Below are positions 13,217 through 14,194 of a stretch of 14,194 nucleotides of DNA, in pieces (the first letter of the stretch is position 1; each line of letters opens with the position of its first letter). The notes under the pieces are model-generated. The model ran no database searches and was not told where the DNA came from. It saw nothing but the letters and a program-made list of their open reading frames with translations. Origin of the DNA: an uncultured Chloroflexota bacterium (lineage in GTDB: Bacteria; Chloroflexota; Anaerolineae; B4-G1; DUEL01); contig CAKZOY010000250.1 in NCBI GenBank assembly GCA_937138275.1, positions 1 to 14,194 of the forward strand, given 5' to 3'. A program made the position numbers and the translations under genes.

Positions 13217-13610
13217 AGAGGGAAAAAGGTGGCTGGAGCAGGCGGAAGAAGACCTCCGCTGGGCCAGAGACCTGACGGAACGGGGGGGCTATCACATCGC
13301 TTGCTTCCTGGCCCAACAGGTGGGAGAGAAGGCGCTGAAGGCATTCCTGTACGCCCAGGGAGAAGAGATCGTCCTCGGCCATTCCGTGGAACGGCTCTGC
13401 CAGAGCGCCTCCGGATGGGAAGCCCGGTTCAGGGAATACGGAAGAAGATGGTCCATCCTGGATAGTTACTACGTGCCCACCCGCTATCCCAACAGCCTGC
13501 CCGATAGTATCCCGGCGCGAGTGTATACGAAAGAGGTGGCCGCAGAGGCCGTACAGTTGGCCGAAGAGATTGTAGAGGTCGTTCGCGAACAAATCGCCAA
13601 ACTCGGATAA
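13197..13610 (+). CDS. HEPN domain protein
   Basis: This 137-residue, mostly helical protein is of the HEPN family and is normally paired with the MNT protein. It shows [20 protein letters not shown] (5-24), [20 protein letters not shown] (32-51), GHSVERLC (61-68) and the family segment [16 protein letters not shown] (88-103). Many HEPN toxins use an R-x4-6-H ribonuclease motif. I cannot find one here (the closest, RGGYH at 29-33, has the wrong spacing), so nuclease activity is doubtful. The ATG at 13197 lies inside the 3' end of the MNT gene and has a strong AGGAGGT (13182-13188) upstream, so the two are translationally coupled. A toxin-antitoxin, nucleotide-binding or regulatory pair are all possible. 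Confidence 0.88.
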   Translation: MRRSALEEGKRWLEQAEEDLRWARDLTERGGYHIACFLAQQVGEKALKAFLYAQGEEIVLGHSVERLCQSASGWEARFREYGRRWSILDSYYVPTRYPNSLPDSIPARVYTKEVAAEAVQLAEEIVEVVREQIAKLG

Positions 13611-13659
13611 TTGAGCCATAGCCCACTTCGGTTGACCTTACGAGCAAAGGGATGAAACA

Positions 13660-14070
13660 ATGAAACGATGGGTCTTTATCGCGTTGACATGCTGGATATT
13701 CGGCCTCTTCTTTATGAGTGCCTGTCGGCAAGAGCCCCCTTCACCCACCGGCACCCTATCTCCCACCCCGACCCGAGGGCAGGAGGAACCACCCCCCCTC
13801 CCGCCGATACCATCTCCGACGACACCTCCCCTCGTCCTGACCCCCTCTTCCTCTCCCCAGGATTCTCCCTCGCCGGCCCCGCCCGACGGAGCCGCTCTGC
13901 TCCGGGATCGTTGCAGCACATGCCACGCGCTGAACCGGGTGCAGGAAACGCGGAAGAGTCGCGATGAGTGGGAACGGACGGTGGACCGAATGATCCGCAG
14001 GGGAGCCCAGTTGAATCCGGAAGAACGGGACGCACTGATTGCCTACCTGGCCCAGGAATACGGTCCGTAA
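13660..14070 (+). CDS. Lipid-anchored cytochrome c
   Basis: This is probably an exported electron carrier. The 136-residue product has a basic N-terminus and hydrophobic segment (about 4-19), then a lipobox-like MSAC with Cys22 as the lipidation site. A long Pro/Ser/Thr-rich linker (about 26-75) and a small cytochrome c domain (76-136) follow. Haem attachment is CSTCH (85-89), and Met111 in VDRMIRRG is a plausible distal ligand. The domain form (CxxCHxLxxV...W...VxRMxxxGA...L..EE...I..YL) is that of small single-haem c-type cytochromes. Met at the -3 position of the lipobox is not ideal but acceptable. Assembly would need a Ccm system such as the ccmB/C/D genes 3 kb away. It follows HEPN by 49 bases; no clear promoter is seen, and only a weak AAAGG ribosome-binding site. 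Confidence 0.88.
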   Translation: MKRWVFIALTCWIFGLFFMSACRQEPPSPTGTLSPTPTRGQEEPPPLPPIPSPTTPPLVLTPSSSPQDSPSPAPPDGAALLRDRCSTCHALNRVQETRKSRDEWERTVDRMIRRGAQLNPEERDALIAYLAQEYGP

Positions 14071-14071
14071 A

Positions 14072-14099
14072 TTGACAATGGCAAATTTTAAGTTATAAA
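14072..14099 (+). promoter_or_regulatory. Possible promoter leading out of the window
   Basis: TTGACA (14072-14077, perfect) and TATAAA (14094-14099, five of six) are 16 bases apart, directly after the cytochrome stop. The surrounding A/T-rich sequence stands out against the GC-rich genome. It would drive whatever lies beyond 14194. Confidence 0.45.
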
Positions 14100-14100
14100 A

Positions 14101-14194
14101 CAAAAATTGGCGGCTGCGCCCTTTGAAAAGGCCGCTGGCAGGGCAAAAGCCAACGGGCTATCGCCTTGGCGGCGCAAAATGGGCGGTTTTCAGC
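14101..14194. other. Unassigned end of window
   Basis: No gene start is recognisable. The sequence contains TTGGCGGC twice (about 14109 and 14164) and several short GC stems with A/T loops, which suggests a structured repeat or the 5' part of an RNA. A 33-codon open frame on the minus strand runs off the edge but looks like repeat translation. Confidence 0.3.

Noticed and set aside
13632..13660. Promoter for the cytochrome c gene from TTGACC at 13632
   Set aside because: No acceptable -10 at 16-18 bases (AAACAA), and a start there would fall at or beyond the ATG.
14096..14194. Minus-strand open frame of 33 codons running off the right edge
   Set aside because: It has no family resemblance, and its composition follows the stem-rich repeat sequence.
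1..14194. tRNA, rRNA, tmRNA or phage integration site
   Set aside because: No cloverleaf, rRNA-like stretch or integrase was seen when reading both strands; a covariance search was not possible here.

Overview
The window comes from a GC-rich bacterial chromosome. The gene set fits a member of the Chloroflexota (Anaerolineae-like), although that placement is inferred from gene content and repeat style and not from a marker gene. The set is a bactofilin, a type-2 (KMSKS) TyrRS, a long Sua5, FtsH, CcmB/C/D, a short Wzz with a separate tyrosine kinase, a HEPN/MNT pair and a lipoprotein cytochrome c. No rRNA, tRNA, CRISPR array, transposase or phage gene was seen.

Layout. Positions 1-314 are a GC-skewed repeat region in front of ugd (UDP-glucose 6-dehydrogenase, +, 315-1631), which ends in a clear intrinsic terminator. 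A bactofilin gene (-, 1724-2242) faces it. Bactofilin and tyrS (+, 2728-3945) diverge from a region that holds a palindromic mobile-element-like repeat between two good sigma-70-type promoters. tyrS is followed with almost no gap by an alpha/beta hydrolase (3947-4738). Two back-to-back hairpins close this pair and the convergent sua5 (-, 4812-5855). sua5 lies downstream of ftsH (-, 5987-7918), with a palindromic terminator between them. The 575 bases between ftsH and the next gene contain no gene and are packed with two MITE-like elements. Next comes a leftward cluster ccmB-ccmC-ccmD-MFS (11225 down to 8494), including a 46-residue ccmD. Between ccmB and the rightward wzz gene lie divergent promoters around a 13 x 8-bp tandem array. 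The right part reads rightward: wzz (11475), BY-type tyrosine kinase (12148), MNT nucleotidyltransferase and overlapping HEPN protein (12827-13610), and a lipid-anchored cytochrome c (13660-14070). The last 124 bases carry a promoter-like sequence and no recognisable gene.

How the genes fit together. ugd, wzz and the tyrosine kinase point to export of an acidic polysaccharide, but no glycosyltransferases are present here. ccmB/C/D and the cytochrome c point to periplasmic c-type cytochromes, but ccmA, ccmE and ccmF are not in the window. FtsH, TyrRS and Sua5 (tRNA t6A) are housekeeping genes.

Most unusual content: the non-coding DNA. (1) Two copies of a ~133-bp inverted-repeat element lie in opposite orientation. 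Each has the same end 41-43 bp from a perfect TATAAT box. (2) A ~319-bp element has TGTTGA/TCAACA ends built from iterated AAAGTC motifs. (3) A perfect GAA-triloop palindrome core is shared by both element families and by the ftsH terminator. (4) There are two near-identical five-guanine quadruplex motifs. (5) 8-bp-periodic arrays run directly into ribosome-binding sites.
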